From Streptomyces sp. P3 (GTDB taxonomy: Bacteria; Actinomycetota; Actinomycetes; Streptomycetales; Streptomycetaceae), in the NCBI RefSeq assembly GCF_003032475.1, contig NZ_CP028369.1, positions 8,804,001-8,868,000 of the forward strand: a stretch of 64,000 nt of DNA. Direction: 5' to 3'. Made by a program: the position numbers and the translations under genes. The first letter of the stretch is position 1. Every line of letters begins with the position of its first letter. The notes beneath the pieces were generated by a model that did not search any database, was not told the origin of the DNA, and was given only the letters and a program-made list of their open reading frames with translations. Below are positions 8,214 to 15,166 of the stretch, in pieces.

Positions 8214-8369
8214 ATGGACCACGACGACGTCAGCCCCGCCGCGCTCAGCCTCCTGCACGGCTTCAACGAGGTGGACCTGGCCGAGATGCTCGCCGCTGCC
8301 CAGGCCGAGCTCATGAAACCCGGCCGCTGCCCCCAGTGCCCCCACTGCGCCGACAGCCGCACCAGCTGA
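8214..8369 (+). CDS. tiny CxxC phage protein
   Basis: A 51-residue protein with an ATG after an AAGGA site at 8201. The N-terminal 35 residues are an acidic amphipathic helix. The C-terminus is GRCPQCPHCADSRTS, three cysteines arranged CxxCxxC. A metal site is likely. It is short enough to be missed by length filters. Confidence 0.5.
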   Translation: MDHDDVSPAALSLLHGFNEVDLAEMLAAAQAELMKPGRCPQCPHCADSRTS

Positions 8370-8384
8370 AAAGGAGCCGACCCC

Positions 8385-8738
8385 GTGTACGACCGCCCCG
8401 CCCCCCGCCGCACCACCACCGGCTACGGCCGTTGCGACGACTGCGGCCGCAGCGTCCTGTACGCCCTCACGACCAAGCACCGCAAGATCATCCCCGTCGA
8501 CCCGCCCGAAGACCGCGACGGCAACCAGGCCGTCAGCATCCGCGACACCACGTACTGGACCCGCCAGCTGTCCAAGGACCGCCCGGGCCTCGAGCCCGGC
8601 GAGACCCTGCGCCGCCCCCACTTCGCCACCTGCCCCGTCGCCCTCGCCCGGGCCGCGGCGGCCGCCCGCGCGGCCGCCGCCCGCCGCACCGCCGGCCGCG
8701 CCACCACCGGCGTACGCCCCGTCCGGTGGCAGTGGTGA
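8385..8738 (+). CDS. small zinc-binding phage protein
   Basis: A 117-residue protein from GTG, 12 bases after AAAAGGAG. It carries CDDCG near the N-terminus and H-x3-C (PHFATC) near residue 80, together a plausible zinc site. The middle contains a beta hairpin-like segment, and the C-terminus is Ala/Arg-rich. It is coupled by GTGA to the following HTH/HNH-like gene. The role is unknown. Confidence 0.6.
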   Translation: MYDRPAPRRTTTGYGRCDDCGRSVLYALTTKHRKIIPVDPPEDRDGNQAVSIRDTTYWTRQLSKDRPGLEPGETLRRPHFATCPVALARAAAAARAAAARRTAGRATTGVRPVRWQW

Positions 8739-9379
8739 GCCCCCGCGGCGCCAGCCTCCAGCAGATCGCCGACATGCTCCGCGACGGCGCCACCTACCTG
8801 CAGGTCAAGGAGCAGCTGCACGTCAGCAGCAGGGCGATCAAGGAGGCACGCGAGGCGTACGGGGTCCCCGTGTCACCCCGCGCGATCGACGAACTCCCAC
8901 CCGAGCAGCAGCGCGCCGCGATCACAGCGCGCTACCCGCGCGTGGCCGCCATGCTCCGTGAGGGCACCACCCCCCGCCAGATCATGGCCGCCGGCATAGC
9001 GTCGCGCAGCACCGTCTACAAGGTCCGCGCCGTCCTGCAGACGCCCGGCGAGCGCCGCGCCGGCACCGTCGCCGAGGCCCTTGCCCGCTACACCGAGCCG
9101 ACCAGCGACGGACACGCCCGCTGGACCGGGCCCACCACCCGCGCCGACGGCACCGGCCAGCCCCGCCTCTGGGCACACAACCGCCGCCACACCCCACGCC
9201 GCGAAGCCTTCCGCGCCCACCACCACCGCGCCCCCGAAGGCCCCGTCACCGCCACCTGCACCTACCCCGGCTGCATCGCCGGCCCCCACCTCGCCGACGA
9301 GCCCATCCGCCAGGCCGCCGCAGAAGACGCACGCCTCAACGCCCAGTTCGACGCCATCTTCGGGACCAATGCCCCATGA
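8735..9379 (+). CDS. HTH protein with degenerate HNH-like C-terminus
   Basis: A 214-residue protein; the GTG at 8735 overlaps the previous stop. The N-terminal half has two helix-turn-helix-like units (LQQIADMLRDGATYLQVKEQ and RQIMAAGIASRSTVYKVRAV). The C-terminal half matches the layout of a family common in Streptomyces and its phages: a W-x-G segment, an AFRA segment, then TATCTYPGC and a histidine (GPHLADEP), ending in an IFG tail. This resembles an HNH homing-nuclease fold, but the usual catalytic His/Asn pair is not clear, so a structural DNA-binding role is possible. Confidence 0.65.
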   Translation: MSPRGASLQQIADMLRDGATYLQVKEQLHVSSRAIKEAREAYGVPVSPRAIDELPPEQQRAAITARYPRVAAMLREGTTPRQIMAAGIASRSTVYKVRAVLQTPGERRAGTVAEALARYTEPTSDGHARWTGPTTRADGTGQPRLWAHNRRHTPRREAFRAHHHRAPEGPVTATCTYPGCIAGPHLADEPIRQAAAEDARLNAQFDAIFGTNAP

Positions 9380-9651
9380 CCCCGCACCAGGTGTTCACCG
9401 TCGCCGCCCTCGGCGGAGCCCTCGGCGTCCTCACCATCGCCGCCATCGCAGCCCTCTCAGCCGCCGCCGGCATCCTCGGCAACAAGGCATTCGAACGCGC
9501 GACCGAATGGCGACAGCAGCGACACGACCGACGCCAGCAGGAGCACGACCGGCGCGCGCTGCAGCAGGCCGTACGCGCCGCCGAGGACACCCGCCGCGCG
9601 TTCGACGCCATCACCGCCCTTCCCACCCACGACCCCAGGAACCCCCGATGA
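9376..9651 (+). CDS. small membrane protein with basic coiled-coil tail
   Basis: A 91-residue protein; ATG overlaps the previous stop. Residues 5-35 are a long hydrophobic helix (FTVAALGGALGVLTIAAIAA is its core). The rest is a charged coiled coil (WRQQRHDRRQQEHDRR). It is probably a single-pass membrane protein with a cytoplasmic helical tail and is coupled to the next membrane-associated gene. Confidence 0.6.
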   Translation: MTPHQVFTVAALGGALGVLTIAAIAALSAAAGILGNKAFERATEWRQQRHDRRQQEHDRRALQQAVRAAEDTRRAFDAITALPTHDPRNPR

Positions 9652-10163
9652 GCAGCAGTTGCGAGCCCGGATCCTTCTGCCCCGACCACCCCCACGCCCC
9701 CTGGTCCTGGCTCCTCGCCGCCGTCGGCATCCTCGGCGTCGCCCTCTTCGCAGCCGCCGCGGTGCTCCTGGCCGCCGCCGGCGCCGCTGGCGTCCGCCGC
9801 ATCCGCTGGCACGCCACCCGCCACCGGCGCGCCCTCGACCGCGCCGCCGCGGCGATCGCCCGCGTCCGCCACGGCCACGACCGAGGCCCCGACGGCCGAT
9901 GCGACGCCTGCGGCACCGTCTGGCCCTGCCACCCGCTGTGCCTCCTCGCCGGAGCGCCCTGCAGCCCCGGCTGCGAAGACCGCCACGGCGCACCCCCCGA
10001 CCCCGCACCCCCCAGACCCCACCAAGAGGTCATGGCGGCCGCCGTCGAGGACTGGTGGCGCACCACCGACCCCGCCGCAGACATCGCCACCGGACCCCAC
10101 CTCGCCGCCTACGTCGAGATGTACCTGCGCAGCAGCGGCTACTGCATCACCCCCAACCCCTGA
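9648..10163 (+). CDS. membrane-anchored zinc-motif phage protein
   Basis: A 171-residue protein from an ATG overlapping the previous stop. Residues 19-50 form a hydrophobic helix, followed by a basic juxtamembrane stretch (RRIRWHATRHRRALDR). Residues 80-115 carry CDACG, then several Cys/His (WPCHPLCLLAGAPCSPGC), probably binding metal. The C-terminus is an acidic helix. It may be a membrane-bound regulator or host-surface modifier; no family is recognised. Confidence 0.55.
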   Translation: MSSSCEPGSFCPDHPHAPWSWLLAAVGILGVALFAAAAVLLAAAGAAGVRRIRWHATRHRRALDRAAAAIARVRHGHDRGPDGRCDACGTVWPCHPLCLLAGAPCSPGCEDRHGAPPDPAPPRPHQEVMAAAVEDWWRTTDPAADIATGPHLAAYVEMYLRSSGYCITPNP

Positions 10164-10178
10164 AGGAGCCCAGCCCCC

Positions 10179-10664
10179 ATGGCCACATCCCCCGAACGCG
10201 ACCAGCTCGCCGGCGCGTACGGCACCGCCCGCCGCGTCGTCTCCGGCCGCTTCCTCAACAGCCACCCCGCCGGCCTCGACAGCTGGATCCTCACCGGCCC
10301 CCGCTGGCACCCCGTCTGGTACCAGTACAACCTCGGCATCGTCTCCCTCGCGGACACCCCCGGCCTACCCCCGGCCAAGCTGCACCGCCCCGGCGTCACG
10401 CACGAACTCACCCTCGTCGCCCTCGACCCCGAGGGCGGCCCCTACGACGCCCGCCACCTCCCCGACGAGCCCCTGCGCTTCCTGACCCCCGTCAACATCG
10501 TCGAGCAGGTCACCACCACCGACGCCCGCGCCCGCGAGCTCGCATTCCTGTGCGCCCGCGCCGTCGTCGACGGCCGCCTCTGGCCCGAAACCGGCGACGC
10601 CCCCGACCACGTCCGCGCCACCTGGCGCAACTCCATCCACCAGACCCTCACCCACCACGACTAG
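10179..10664 (+). CDS. hypothetical phage protein
   Basis: A 161-residue protein, ATG with a GAAGGAG site upstream. It looks like a mixed alpha/beta domain with a Trp/Tyr-rich core (LDSWILTGPRWHPVWYQYNL) and a helical C-terminus. It lacks cysteine motifs, unlike its neighbours. It is the last gene before a strong hairpin and so closes this transcription unit. Confidence 0.6.
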   Translation: MATSPERDQLAGAYGTARRVVSGRFLNSHPAGLDSWILTGPRWHPVWYQYNLGIVSLADTPGLPPAKLHRPGVTHELTLVALDPEGGPYDARHLPDEPLRFLTPVNIVEQVTTTDARARELAFLCARAVVDGRLWPETGDAPDHVRATWRNSIHQTLTHHD

Positions 10665-10666
10665 CC

Positions 10667-10716
10667 CTCGCGCGCGCGCCTGCGATCACGCGCGCGCAAT
10701 CGCAGGCGCGCGCGAG
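10667..10716 (+). terminator. long GC-alternating hairpin, terminator-like
   Basis: Arms 10667-10686 and 10699-10716 pair over about 18-20 bp around a 12-base loop. The stem is largely alternating CG (CTCGCGCGCG). There is no T-tract, so it may end transcription weakly or act as a structural barrier. It begins two bases after the upstream stop codon. Confidence 0.65.
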
Positions 10717-10777
10717 ACCCCACCACCCCTACCCGCCAGTACACATGGCCCCGAACCCGGGGCCGGAAAGAACGATC

Positions 10778-11002
10778 ATGAAGCGATTCGGAGCCGACAC
10801 CGACGGGAACCTGGTCTGCCTCGCGTGCGACCACCCGCGAGAGGCCGGCCACTACCTCTGCCGTACCTGCTGGCGCGCGCTCCCGGCCCGGGCCCGTGCG
10901 TCCCTCACCCGGCGGGACCGCCTCGCCCTGCCACGCCTGCGCGAGCTCATCGACCAGCTGCGCGACGGAACGCCCCTCGACAAGATCGAGGTCACCCCGT
11001 GA
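10778..11002 (+). CDS. small zinc-finger protein
   Basis: A 74-residue protein, ATG nine bases after GGAAAG. Two CxxC pairs (CLAC and CRTC) about 14 residues apart form a probable zinc finger, followed by a basic helix (ARASLTRRDRLALPRLREL). The architecture suggests DNA or RNA binding. It is coupled by GTGA to the next cysteine-rich gene. Confidence 0.65.
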   Translation: MKRFGADTDGNLVCLACDHPREAGHYLCRTCWRALPARARASLTRRDRLALPRLRELIDQLRDGTPLDKIEVTP

Positions 11003-11310
11003 TCAAGGCCCGCCTGCGCGGCCGCACCGGTGCGCCCGTCGTCCTCCTCGGACTCTCCGGCGAGAACGTCACCCGCCTCATGGCCGACGAGCCCATCAAG
11101 GTCGACCTCGCCGAGCTCGGCATCCCCGGTCTGACCATCGCCCTCATCGCCGGCCGCACCGAAGCCGACATCGTCGCCCGCCTCGAACAGCACTACGGCC
11201 CGCTCCCCTTCACCTGCCCCCGCTGCCGCAAGACCTCCCACCACCCCGACGACAAGCGCTACGGCTACTGCGCCAACTGCCACGCCTACACCGGAGCACC
11301 CACCCCATGA
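10999..11310 (+). CDS. small protein with C-terminal zinc ribbon
   Basis: A 103-residue protein from GTG. Residues 1-72 form an alpha/beta unit (VVLLGLSGENVTRLMADEPI). Residues 75-97 hold CPRC and CANC, spaced as a zinc ribbon. It is coupled on both sides. It may bind nucleic acid; there is no family-level assignment. Confidence 0.65.
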   Translation: MIKARLRGRTGAPVVLLGLSGENVTRLMADEPIKVDLAELGIPGLTIALIAGRTEADIVARLEQHYGPLPFTCPRCRKTSHHPDDKRYGYCANCHAYTGAPTP

Positions 11311-11822
11311 CCGACGCCATCTGGATCCGCTCGACCGTCCACCCCGAGACCCGCAAGGCGGCCTGCCTCCTCACCTGGGGCAGTGCCGGCACCGCCCTGC
11401 TCACCCCTGAGGCCGCCCTGGCCACCGCGCGCGACCTGACCGCCGCGGCGGCGGCCGCCGAGGCCGACGTGGCTCTCATCCGCTCCCTGCGCGAGGACGT
11501 CCACGCCGACGACGCCGTCGTCCGCGGCCTCCTCGAGGCCGTACGCGCCCGTCGGCCCGTGCCCACCGCCGCCCGGCCCGCGCTGCGCATCCACGCCGTC
11601 GCCGGAGCCAAGACCGGCAAGCCCCTGGTCCACATCGGCCGAGGCTCCCTCAAGGCCGAACTCGACCCCGACGAGGCCCGGCAGATGGCCGGCCACTGGA
11701 CCGAGGCCGCCGTCGCCGCGCAGATCGACGCCCGTCTGCGCTACGTCCTCGGCGAGCACCCCAGTCTCACCGCCGGCGACGTCAACGCGATCTTCGAGCA
11801 GCTGCAGGGCGTGCAGCGATGA
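11307..11822 (+). CDS. hypothetical phage protein with two related halves
   Basis: A 171-residue protein. The two halves look like an internal duplication: TALLTPEAALATARDLTAA…EADVALIRSL matches KAELDPDEARQMAGHWTEA…QIDARLRYVL. Each half is a short beta segment plus two helices. The same half-unit occurs as a single domain in other Streptomyces phage orphans, as far as I recall. The function is unknown. Confidence 0.6.
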   Translation: MTDAIWIRSTVHPETRKAACLLTWGSAGTALLTPEAALATARDLTAAAAAAEADVALIRSLREDVHADDAVVRGLLEAVRARRPVPTAARPALRIHAVAGAKTGKPLVHIGRGSLKAELDPDEARQMAGHWTEAAVAAQIDARLRYVLGEHPSLTAGDVNAIFEQLQGVQR

Positions 11823-12559
11823 CCGCGTGCACCGTCTGCCCCCGCACCGCGCCCGACGGGCAGCGCCTGTGCCCGCTGTGCGCCGACGACGTCCGCGGCT
11901 GGCTCGCCGAGCTCCCCGGACAGGCCGAGCTCCTGGCCGCCGAGTTCCTCACCCCCGGCGCCGCCCCGCGGCAGGGGCGCATCGGCGGGACCGGCCGCGC
12001 CCACTCGCCCGTGCCCGTCGACCTCCGCGTCCTGGTCCTCCTCGCCCCCGGCCACCCCGGCCCCGTCGGCGACCCCCACGACGACACCGACCCCAGCGTC
12101 CCCATCCATGCGTTCCTCGCCGGATGGGCCGGCCACATTGCCTACACCTACCCCGCCGTCTACCGCGACCGCCACGGCACCGCCCACACCCAGCCCTGCG
12201 ACCAGGCTTGGCCCGACGACGGCACCACCATCACCGCCTGGTGCACGTGGCTCACCGCCTACCTTCCCTACACCCTCACCCTCCCGGCCGCCGCAGGCCT
12301 GCACGAGCAACTCGGCGACCTCGTCCACCGCATCCGCGGACTCACCCACACCGAACCCCGCACCCACCCGCTCCACGCGCCCTGCCCCCGATGCGACGCG
12401 TACGCCCTCGCCCGCACCGACGGCCGATGGCACATCCACTGCACCGCCTGCCGCCTCACCCTCACACCCGACGACTACGACCAGCACGCCGACACGTACC
12501 GGAGCACCCTCCAGGACAAGACCGCACGCGCGTTCGAGCTGGACAAGATCGCCACCTAG
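11819..12559 (+). CDS. phage protein with two zinc-finger pairs
   Basis: A 246-residue protein; ATG overlaps the previous stop. The N-terminus has CTVC and CPLC, and the C-terminal third has CPRC and CTAC, giving two probable zinc sites flanking a helical core rich in Trp/Tyr/Pro (AYTYPAVYRDRHG). Its architecture resembles small Streptomyces phage zinc-finger proteins. It ends 43 bp before a terminator, closing the operon. Confidence 0.65.
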   Translation: MTACTVCPRTAPDGQRLCPLCADDVRGWLAELPGQAELLAAEFLTPGAAPRQGRIGGTGRAHSPVPVDLRVLVLLAPGHPGPVGDPHDDTDPSVPIHAFLAGWAGHIAYTYPAVYRDRHGTAHTQPCDQAWPDDGTTITAWCTWLTAYLPYTLTLPAAAGLHEQLGDLVHRIRGLTHTEPRTHPLHAPCPRCDAYALARTDGRWHIHCTACRLTLTPDDYDQHADTYRSTLQDKTARAFELDKIAT

Positions 12560-12602
12560 CGTCACACTCGTGCCAGCACCACACGTGTGCCCACCGAGCA
12601 AC

Positions 12603-12627
12603 AGCCCCGCCCACCAGCGGGGCTTTC
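12603..12627 (+). terminator. rho-independent terminator
   Basis: AGCCCCGC and GCGGGGCT pair perfectly over 8 bp around a 6-base loop, followed by TTT. It lies between the zinc-finger gene and the next small HTH gene. Confidence 0.75.
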
Positions 12628-12646
12628 GCATGACAGGGGGGCGACC

Positions 12647-12898
12647 ATGGACGTCACACCCCCGCGCTACACCACCGCTCAGGCCGCCGAGCACGCCACA
12701 CACTGGCGACGCCTGGTCTCCGCCGGCGCAGCCGCCGTCACCCCCGCCACCATCCGCAAATGGGCCAGCCGCGGCCACCTCACCCCCTGCGGCCTCGACG
12801 ACCACGGCCACCCCCTCTACGCCCTGCCCGACCTCGCCCGCGCCGAGAAGAAGACCCGCAGCCGCGCCCTGCGCCTCGTCGGCATCGGCGCACCCTGA
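12647..12898 (+). CDS. MerR/excisionase-like small DNA-binding protein
   Basis: An 83-residue protein, ATG after GGGGGG. The core (AAVTPATIRKWASRGHLTPCG) is the winged-helix/MerR-type pattern, with a recognition helix that starts with TPATIRKWASRG, then a short linker and DDHGHPLYALPDL, typical of excisionase or HTH_17-type proteins. It stands alone between two hairpins, so it has its own transcript. It may be a recombination directionality factor or a regulator; no integrase is visible in the window to pair it with. Confidence 0.7.
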   Translation: MDVTPPRYTTAQAAEHATHWRRLVSAGAAAVTPATIRKWASRGHLTPCGLDDHGHPLYALPDLARAEKKTRSRALRLVGIGAP

Positions 12899-12902
12899 CC
12901 CT

Positions 12903-12955
12903 CGCTGCCCGCGGCCCCGCGGGCGCCCCAACGGCCGCGGAGCGCCCGGGCAGCG
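12903..12955 (+). terminator. bipartite hairpin after the MerR-like gene
   Basis: CGCTGCCCG (12903-12911) pairs with CGGGCAGCG (12947-12955), with an inner GGGCGC/GCGCCC pair. There is no T-tract. It lies just after the stop codon and is probably a terminator. Confidence 0.5.
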
Positions 12956-13048
12956 GGTCCACACGTCACAGAACAGCCACGCAGCCGCCACACGACGCGT
13001 ACGCGACGGCATGATGCCCCTCAGCAACCGAACGTCCTTGGGGGACAC

Positions 13049-13303
13049 GTGAGCGACTACCGCGACGTACAGACAGCCGTACGCGTCGAGAAACTGCGCA
13101 TCTGGTTCGCCTGGCTCGCCGGCACCATCATCATCCTGATCATCGCCAGAGCCGTGCGGAACCTCGACGTCGTCAACATCATCGTCCAGATCCTCGGCGT
13201 GATCGCCTTCGCCCTGCTCAGCGTCACCGCGGTACGCATGATCAACGCCCTCAACCGCAAGGCCGCCGCCAAGCGCAGGGAAGTCCTCGGCGACGACGTG
13301 TAA
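13049..13303 (+). CDS. small two-pass membrane protein
   Basis: An 84-residue protein from GTG, with GGGGGAC upstream. Two hydrophobic helices (residues 19-35, IWFAWLAGTIIILII; 44-66, VNIIVQILGVIAFALL) are separated by a short charged turn, with a basic C-terminus. It resembles a small holin-like or accessory membrane protein, but holins normally sit with a lysin, absent here. Confidence 0.55.
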   Translation: MSDYRDVQTAVRVEKLRIWFAWLAGTIIILIIARAVRNLDVVNIIVQILGVIAFALLSVTAVRMINALNRKAAAKRREVLGDDV

Positions 13304-13317
13304 GCCCGGAGGCGCCC

Positions 13318-13602
13318 GTGACCGGCAACCCCCGCAACGGGCGCCCCTACCGCACCCTCTGCGTTCAGCAACGCAGCCTCGGCCTGCCCTGCTGGATCTG
13401 CGGCCATGAGATCGACTACACCCTCACCGGCTACGCCGCACAACGCAGCCGCTGGGCCTTCACCCTCGACCACGCCATCCCGCTCACCCGCGGCGGCGAC
13501 CTCCTCGACCCCGCCAACGCCCGCAGCGCGCACCGCAAGTGCAACAGCGCCCGCGGCAACCGCACCGCCCTGCCGCAAGCCCGAGCCTCGAGGAGGTGGT
13601 GA
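13318..13602 (+). CDS. HNH endonuclease
   Basis: A 94-residue phage HNH nuclease. It has CWIC near residue 20, the H of LDHAIPLTRGG, and the AHRKCNSARGN segment with the second histidine/asparagine, so the ββα-metal core is complete. In HK97-type phages a small HNH protein encoded next to terminase is needed for genome cleavage during packaging. The gene lies about 1.5 kb before the terminase genes, which fits. GTG start; coupled to the next small gene by AGGAGGTGGTGA. Confidence 0.85.
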   Translation: MTGNPRNGRPYRTLCVQQRSLGLPCWICGHEIDYTLTGYAAQRSRWAFTLDHAIPLTRGGDLLDPANARSAHRKCNSARGNRTALPQARASRRW

Positions 13603-13604
13603 CC

Positions 13605-13850
13605 GTGGTCGATCTCGGCCCGCTCGACAGCAGCGATCCCCGAGCCCGGCTGCATCGTCGTCAGCCACCGCCGCCGCCACGGTGGTACGAGTACAGCCAC
13701 ACCGCCACCGGCCTTGAATACTGGCTGCGCCTCCTCTTCGGTGAGCCGCGGGAGTTCGTCTACGTCGTGCCGCGCCGCCTCGCCTGCCGCGTCTTCGATC
13801 GGCACAACCTCACCTGTGTCGGCAGGATCGATCACCCGAGGAGATGGTGA
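13605..13850 (+). CDS. small hypothetical phage protein
   Basis: An 81-residue protein. I chose the GTG at 13605 because AGGAGGT ends seven bases upstream; an overlapping GTG at 13599 sits too close to that site. It has a Pro-rich N-terminus and an aromatic segment (EYSHTATGLEYWLRLLFGEP). The function is unknown. Confidence 0.55.
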   Translation: MVDLGPLDSSDPRARLHRRQPPPPPRWYEYSHTATGLEYWLRLLFGEPREFVYVVPRRLACRVFDRHNLTCVGRIDHPRRW

Positions 13851-13852
13851 CC

Positions 13853-14191
13853 ATGAGCAACGGAGAGCAGGACTACGGAGCGTGGCGCGCCGAGCAGCAC
13901 CGCCGCGCCCAGGCCCACGCCTTCGGCTGGGCAGAACGCGCCCACACCGAGTACGGCCAGGCCATCCGCCACGAGGACGACGCCCGCGCCCGCCAGAACG
14001 CCGACAGCGCCTGGCAGCGCGACCGCATGGCCGAAGAGCGCAGGCAGGCCCAGTTCCACGGCGTACGGTCCACCGAGGCGCTCAAGCTCGCCGAGATGTG
14101 GGCGCGCGTCGCCCGCGCCATGGCCGACGGCTACCTGCCCGAGCCCGTGTTCGCCGTCGGCGGCCAGCTGCTCGACGAGCGCACCCGCTGA
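13853..14191 (+). CDS. small helical phage protein
   Basis: A 112-residue protein, ATG at 13853 behind GAGGAG; ATG 13844 and GTG 13847 are alternatives too close to that site. It is strongly helical and charged (EQHRRAQAHAFGWAERAHT…), probably a coiled coil. There is no recognised family. Confidence 0.55.
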   Translation: MSNGEQDYGAWRAEQHRRAQAHAFGWAERAHTEYGQAIRHEDDARARQNADSAWQRDRMAEERRQAQFHGVRSTEALKLAEMWARVARAMADGYLPEPVFAVGGQLLDERTR

Positions 14192-14210
14192 CACCAGAGA
14201 GGCGGTGACC

Positions 14211-14396
14211 GTGGGGCTGCTGCACCGGATCGCCCAGCGCTGCGAGACGCACGACCGGGCCTCCTACAGCAAGACGCGCCGACTCGAAGACGAGCTGGGC
14301 ATGGAGCCCAGCCCGCCGCCCGCCAGCCTGGTCGACCAGTTCCACGACCCCGACATCGTCGACTGCGGTAACTCCTGGTGCCCGCAACGGAGGTGA
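14211..14396 (+). CDS. small hypothetical phage protein
   Basis: A 61-residue protein. GTG at 14211 fits the AGAGAGG site better than GTG 14205. The C-terminus is …IVDCGNSWCPQRR. It lies in a run of short genes that share the layout 'RBS–GTGACC–start'. The function is unknown. Confidence 0.5.
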   Translation: MGLLHRIAQRCETHDRASYSKTRRLEDELGMEPSPPPASLVDQFHDPDIVDCGNSWCPQRR

Positions 14397-14402
14397 CGCC
14401 GC

Positions 14403-14843
14403 GTGCTGTACGTCATCACCGGGCCGCCAGCCTCGGGGAAGAGCACGTGGATCCAGAGCCGCGCCACAGCGCGTGACATCGTCATCGACCTGGACCGCAT
14501 CGCCGCGGCGCTCACCGGCCCGGGCGCCCCGCAGTGGAACCATGATCCGCTGGTCCAGCGCATCGCCCAGCGCGCGCGGTTCGCGGCCATCGACGAGGCC
14601 GTCAAGCACGTCGACGACGTCGACGTCTACCTGATCCACACCATGCCCAGCCCCAAGGCCCGGGCCAGGTACCGCAGCGCCGGCGCCGAGATCGTCACCG
14701 TGGATCCGGGCGAGGACGTCGTGCGCGAGCGCGTCGCCGCCATGCGGTCGCCGGCCATGGACGCGGTGGTCACCCGCTGGTACCGGGACTACCGCAAGGG
14801 TGGCTCACGCCCCGTCACCACCCAGACGTCGCGGGCCTGGTGA
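14403..14843 (+). CDS. P-loop kinase-like protein (AAA_33/polynucleotide-kinase type)
   Basis: A 146-residue protein from GTG. It has a perfect Walker A (ITGPPASGKST, residues 5-15) and a short DLDR segment near residue 32, which in zeta-toxin/PNK-like kinases follows the P-loop. The C-terminal helices include RERVAAMRSP, a candidate lid. It probably phosphorylates a nucleic-acid end or small molecule, as in phage repair kinases; the substrate cannot be read from sequence. It is the last gene before a terminator. Confidence 0.75.
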   Translation: MLYVITGPPASGKSTWIQSRATARDIVIDLDRIAAALTGPGAPQWNHDPLVQRIAQRARFAAIDEAVKHVDDVDVYLIHTMPSPKARARYRSAGAEIVTVDPGEDVVRERVAAMRSPAMDAVVTRWYRDYRKGGSRPVTTQTSRAW

Positions 14844-14982
14844 CCGAGCACGCTCGGCACGGCAGGCGCGGCGGGCAGGGCCGCGGGCGTGCACGGCCCT
14901 CGGTCGTGTCCGATTCGCCCTGCTTGGCGAGGCGTTCGGCCGGCAGGGGGAGGGGGCCGTGGGACCACGTGGATCGAGGAGG

Positions 14983-15013
14983 CGGGCGACCCAAAAGCCC
15001 TTGTCGCCCGTTT
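14983..15013 (+). terminator. rho-independent terminator
   Basis: CGGGCGAC (14983-14990) pairs perfectly with GTCGCCCG (15003-15010) around a 12-base loop and is followed by TTTCTC. It closes the HNH/kinase operon and separates it from the packaging module. The region 14844-15156 contains no gene; besides this terminator it holds the 24-bp spaced boxes listed next. Confidence 0.8.
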
Positions 15014-15064
15014 CTCTCCCCACGGCGGTGCACTTAATCCGCCGGCCTTCACTCCAGCGATTTA

Positions 15065-15166
15065 GTGACGCTCTGCCATCACTTGTCTGTGACGCTCCGT
15101 AATCACCCTTTAGTTACGTTAAGTGATTTACGACCGGTTACAGGGGGTGATGTCCGATGGGTGACG
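15065..15166 (+). repeat. five GTnAC boxes at exact 24-bp spacing, candidate packaging or operator site
   Basis: GTGACG (15065), GTGACG (15089), GTTACG (15113), GTTACA (15137) and GTGACG (15161) begin exactly 24 bp apart. Inverted half-sites share the phase: ATCAC at 15078 and 15102, GTGAT at 15123 and 15147, also 24 bp apart. The last box lies within the first codons of the terminase small-subunit gene. The region is visibly AT-richer than its flanks. It fits a multimeric protein binding site such as pac/cosB or a late-operon operator. Confidence 0.75.

Noticed and set aside
12647..12898. Integrase/excisionase module
   Set aside because: The small HTH protein resembles an excisionase, but no integrase, attachment-site pair or immunity repressor is visible, so I did not call an integration module.
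12108..13052. A long Pro/Ser/Thr-rich + strand frame over the zinc-finger and MerR-like genes
   Set aside because: Low-complexity product, spans a terminator, and overlaps two better supported genes with ribosome sites.
13049..13303. Holin
   Set aside because: Two membrane helices fit a holin, but there is no lysin nearby and the gene sits before the packaging module.
14403..14843. Zeta-type toxin
   Set aside because: The P-loop and DLDR segment are compatible, but the protein is short and no antitoxin-like partner overlaps it. I kept the general kinase-like call.
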